From Arthrobacter sp. (GTDB taxonomy: Bacteria > Actinomycetota > Actinomycetes > Actinomycetales > Micrococcaceae): 22,078 nucleotides of DNA. Below the pieces are notes generated by a model. It was not told the origin of the DNA. It searched no databases and was given only the letters and a program-made list of their open reading frames with translations. The translations under genes were made by a program, and so were the position numbers. Positions 19,918-22,078 of this stretch are shown here, piece after piece (positions within the stretch are counted from its first letter, which is position 1; each line of letters starts with the position of its first letter). The stretch is taken from the NCBI GenBank assembly GCA_030146405.1, contig JASLBS010000095.1:1-22078 (forward strand), written 5' to 3'.

Positions 19918-22078
19918 TCACCCCGATGCACGACCCCGCTCGACCTGCTGCGGTGTATCCGGCGTCGGAAGCGTGCCCGTGCGGACACGCCCCTCGTCCC
20001 CGCGGTCCGTTCGGCGCGGCCTGATCCGGTGCACCTGGCCGACGGTCCCAGGGGCGGTGTGCGTGGATGCACCAAGGGTGACCACGTCGTCGCAGAGTGC
20101 GGATTCGCGGGCATCGTGGGTCACCAGCAGCACGGACGTGTCCCCGAGACCGGACCGCAGATCGGCCAGCAGGGAGCGTGCGCCGTCGGGATCCAGGTGG
20201 GCGGTGGGCTCGTCGAGGAGGAGGACGCCCGAGCGGGTGACCAGTGCGCGTGCCACCGCCAGGCGTTGCCGCTGGCCGCCCGAGAGCCGGGAACCGCCCG
20301 GGCCCACCGGTGCGTCGAGCCCTGCCTCGAGTCCCTGGACCATCGGTGCCAGTCCTACCGCGCGGAGTGCCGCCTGGAGCTCCTCCTCGGTGGCCTGATC
20401 CCCGGCCGACCTCGCGAGCTGCAGATTGGCGCGGATGCTGGAGTTGAACAGGTGGCCCTCCTGCGGGCACCAGGCGATGCGTGGCACCTCCCCCGGCTCG
20501 GCCGGCCGTCCGTCGATGCGAAGTGTCCCGTCCTGCAGGGGCAGGAAGCCGAGAAGGGCGCCGAGCACCGTGGACTTGCCACTGCCGGAGGGGCCCACGA
20601 GGGCGGTCCAGCGGCCGGACCTCAGAGGAAGGTCCACTCCCGTGACCACCGGGTGTCCCGGCTCGTATCCGACGGCGGCGTCCTCCAGTGCCACGGAGCG
20701 GGCGGGGCGGGCCGCCGGTGCGGCGGAGCGTACCGGGGACAGGTGTCCCGAGGTGTCCTGCGGGGAGGCGAGCCAGGGGCGGATACGCCGCGTCACGGCC
20801 AGGAGCGGACCCCAGTGCTGCACCGCGGAGGTCCCGGCGACGAAGGGCTCGACCAGGGCCAGCTGCAGGAGCACGAGCAGCGCCACGTTCTCCGCCGGCA
20901 GGTCGCCCGCCGTGAGCAGGATGCCGAGCGACGCCGCGCAGCACCCCGCGACGATCAGCGCCGTGGCTGCTCCGGCGGCCGCCGCCGACCGCCGGGCAGC
21001 CGCTGCTGCCTGCGCATCCAGGCGCCGGGTCGTCCCGAGGGCGGCCCGGTGGGCGCCGTTGACCCTCAGGTCGGGGGCCGCCCTGAGCAGCCCCGTCACG
21101 CGGCCGAGCGACGCTGCACGGGTGTGGACGGCGGCCGCTCCGGCGGCACGCTCGCGGGCCACGGCGACGATCGGGGCGAGGACGAGGGCCACACCGACGC
21201 AGAGGGCCTGCCAGCCGAGGGAAACCGGGTGGAGGACGGCCGTGGCGCCCATGGCGGCGAGACCGGTGAGGACGGCGGTGATGAACGGCAGCAGCGCCCG
21301 CGCCGAGAGGTCGCGCAGTTCGTCGACGTCACCGACGAGACGCTCGATGCCGCCGGAGCCACGTGCCACGGTGCGCCAGGCGGGACCGGCGGACAGGAGT
21401 CCCGACCACAGCCGCAGCCGGGTGTCGTCCGCCCGATGGAACACGGCACGGTGCAGCCACAGGCGCTCCGAGTACCGCAGGAGCGAGCGTCCGATGCCGA
21501 AGAACCGCACACCCACGAAGGCCGTGAGCAGGTGGAGGATCGGTGGCTGCTGGGCGGCACGGACGATCAGCCAGCCGCTCAGTGCCGTGAGCGCCACCGC
21601 GAAGACGGCCGCCCCCAGGCCGAGGGCCGCGGCGGCAAGGAAACGCCGGTCCCAGGGCCGGACGAGCAGAAGGACCTCGCGGGCACCGCTCCACCGGGAC
21701 GGGACGTGAGCCGGCCGGGAGATGCTCGCCGCCCTCCTCACCCTCTCTGCACCGGCGGCGCCTCGCGGACGTGCGTCGTCGGGATCTGGTGCCGGATCCT
21801 GCGCAGCGGCGTCGGACACCTCGGTGGGACGGCCGGGAACGGTCGAGGTGGCAACCGCTCCCCCTGCTCGTGGTTCCAGGACCCGGTCGGTCGGAGCGGC
21901 CCCGCCGTGCTGGGCACCCCGTCCCCCGCCCAGCCATACCTCGGTCGCTGCGAGATCCGCCGTCGCGTCGTCGTGGGCGATCAGGAGCACCGTGAGGTCC
22001 GGGCGCCTGGCCCTGATCGCGGTCCGGATGGCCCGTGATGCCCCCTCGTCGACGTGCGCCGTGGGCTCGTCGAGCAGC
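19918..22078 (-). CDS. cydDC: fused CydD-CydC thiol-reductant ABC exporter (5' part outside the window)
   Basis: The 719 residues in view are the end of a CydD nucleotide-binding domain followed by a complete CydC half. They begin at the CydD Walker B, LLDEPTAHVDEG, and H-loop, TVLLIAHDD, then continue in the same frame through a ~60-residue Ala/Pro-rich linker. The CydC membrane domain follows (SGWLIVRAAQQPPILHLL, GVRFFGIGRSLLRYSERLWL). The CydC ATPase has GPSGSGKST (Walker A), LSGGQRQRLAVARAL (signature), LLLDEPTAHLD (Walker B) and LLVTHD (H-loop). CydDC exports glutathione/cysteine (in actinobacteria probably another thiol) and is needed for cytochrome bd assembly. The C-terminus ends in a basic tail. 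The start and the CydD half lie beyond base 22078. Confidence 0.9.
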   Translation of the reverse strand, partial: LLDEPTAHVDEGASRAIRTAIRARRPDLTVLLIAHDDATADLAATEVWLGGGRGAQHGGAAPTDRVLEPRAGGAVATSTVPGRPTEVSDAAAQDPAPDPDDARPRGAAGAERVRRAASISRPAHVPSRWSGAREVLLLVRPWDRRFLAAAALGLGAAVFAVALTALSGWLIVRAAQQPPILHLLTAFVGVRFFGIGRSLLRYSERLWLHRAVFHRADDTRLRLWSGLLSAGPAWRTVARGSGGIERLVGDVDELRDLSARALLPFITAVLTGLAAMGATAVLHPVSLGWQALCVGVALVLAPIVAVARERAAGAAAVHTRAASLGRVTGLLRAAPDLRVNGAHRAALGTTRRLDAQAAAAARRSAAAAGAATALIVAGCCAASLGILLTAGDLPAENVALLVLLQLALVEPFVAGTSAVQHWGPLLAVTRRIRPWLASPQDTSGHLSPVRSAAPAARPARSVALEDAAVGYEPGHPVVTGVDLPLRSGRWTALVGPSGSGKSTVLGALLGFLPLQDGTLRIDGRPAEPGEVPRIAWCPQEGHLFNSSIRANLQLARSAGDQATEEELQAALRAVGLAPMVQGLEAGLDAPVGPGGSRLSGGQRQRLAVARALVTRSGVLLLDEPTAHLDPDGARSLLADLRSGLGDTSVLLVTHDARESALCDDVVTLGASTHTAPGTVGQVHRIRPRRTDRGDEGRVRTGTLPTPDTPQQVERGRASG

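Noticed and set aside
20029..22038. Long plus-strand open frame (about 670 codons) opposite cydDC
   Set aside because: It has no domain signals and is a frame shadow of the ABC exporter gene, whose Walker and signature motifs are clear.

Overview
The window is about 22 kb of high-GC chromosomal DNA from an actinobacterium, most likely Micrococcaceae (Arthrobacter-like). The evidence is a set of actinobacterial families side by side (CeoB/CeoC, DUF3159, DUF3710, DUF3093, DUF4193, SepH, DUF5998, a Pat-like GNAT plus acyl-CoA-synthetase protein, a fused CydD-CydC). The gene order dxs / TRAM RNA methyltransferase / APC permease / ceoB / ceoC / DUF3159 / OB-fold / DUF3710 / dut / DUF3093 / DUF4193 resembles, from memory, the Mycobacterium tuberculosis block around Rv2682c-Rv2699c. 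No mobile element, CRISPR array, rRNA or tRNA was seen. This is conserved core chromosome rather than a genomic island.

Left part (1-5136): the 5' end of dxs (minus), then a minus-strand pair of a KimA-like potassium/amino-acid permease followed by a TrmA/RumA-family RNA methyltransferase. Divergent from the permease is the ceoB-ceoC pair, two single-unit RCK (TrkA-type) proteins overlapping by 4 bp. No TrkH/KtrB channel gene is present, so the permease is the natural candidate partner.

Middle (5133-10323): a tight minus-strand operon dut - DUF3710 - OB-fold protein - DUF3159 membrane protein, meeting ceoC tail to tail with a 4-bp overlap. A DUF3093 membrane protein diverges from dut. A small DUF4193 zinc-ribbon-like protein (minus) diverges from sepH, the FtsZ-associated division regulator. 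The sepH upstream region carries a perfect 13-bp inverted repeat.

Right part (10392-22078): a minus-strand cluster Pat-like acetyltransferase - DUF5998 - phosphodiesterase/alkaline-phosphatase-type protein - thymidine kinase. Divergent from Pat is a type IIA topoisomerase A subunit (ParC/GyrA-like). Last come a tandem-GNAT acetyltransferase and, cut by the window edge, a single-chain CydD-CydC exporter (both minus).

Nothing here looks like a wholly new system. The most interesting points are: the RCK pair linked to a KimA-type permease; an RNA methyltransferase that has lost the Fe-S cluster cysteines; a Pat-like protein lacking the catalytic phospho-histidine motif; three genes whose starts lie 6-7 bp after a TANNNT box (predicted leaderless mRNAs); a 23-bp tandem duplication across the DUF4193 stop codon; and two inverted repeats in divergent promoters.
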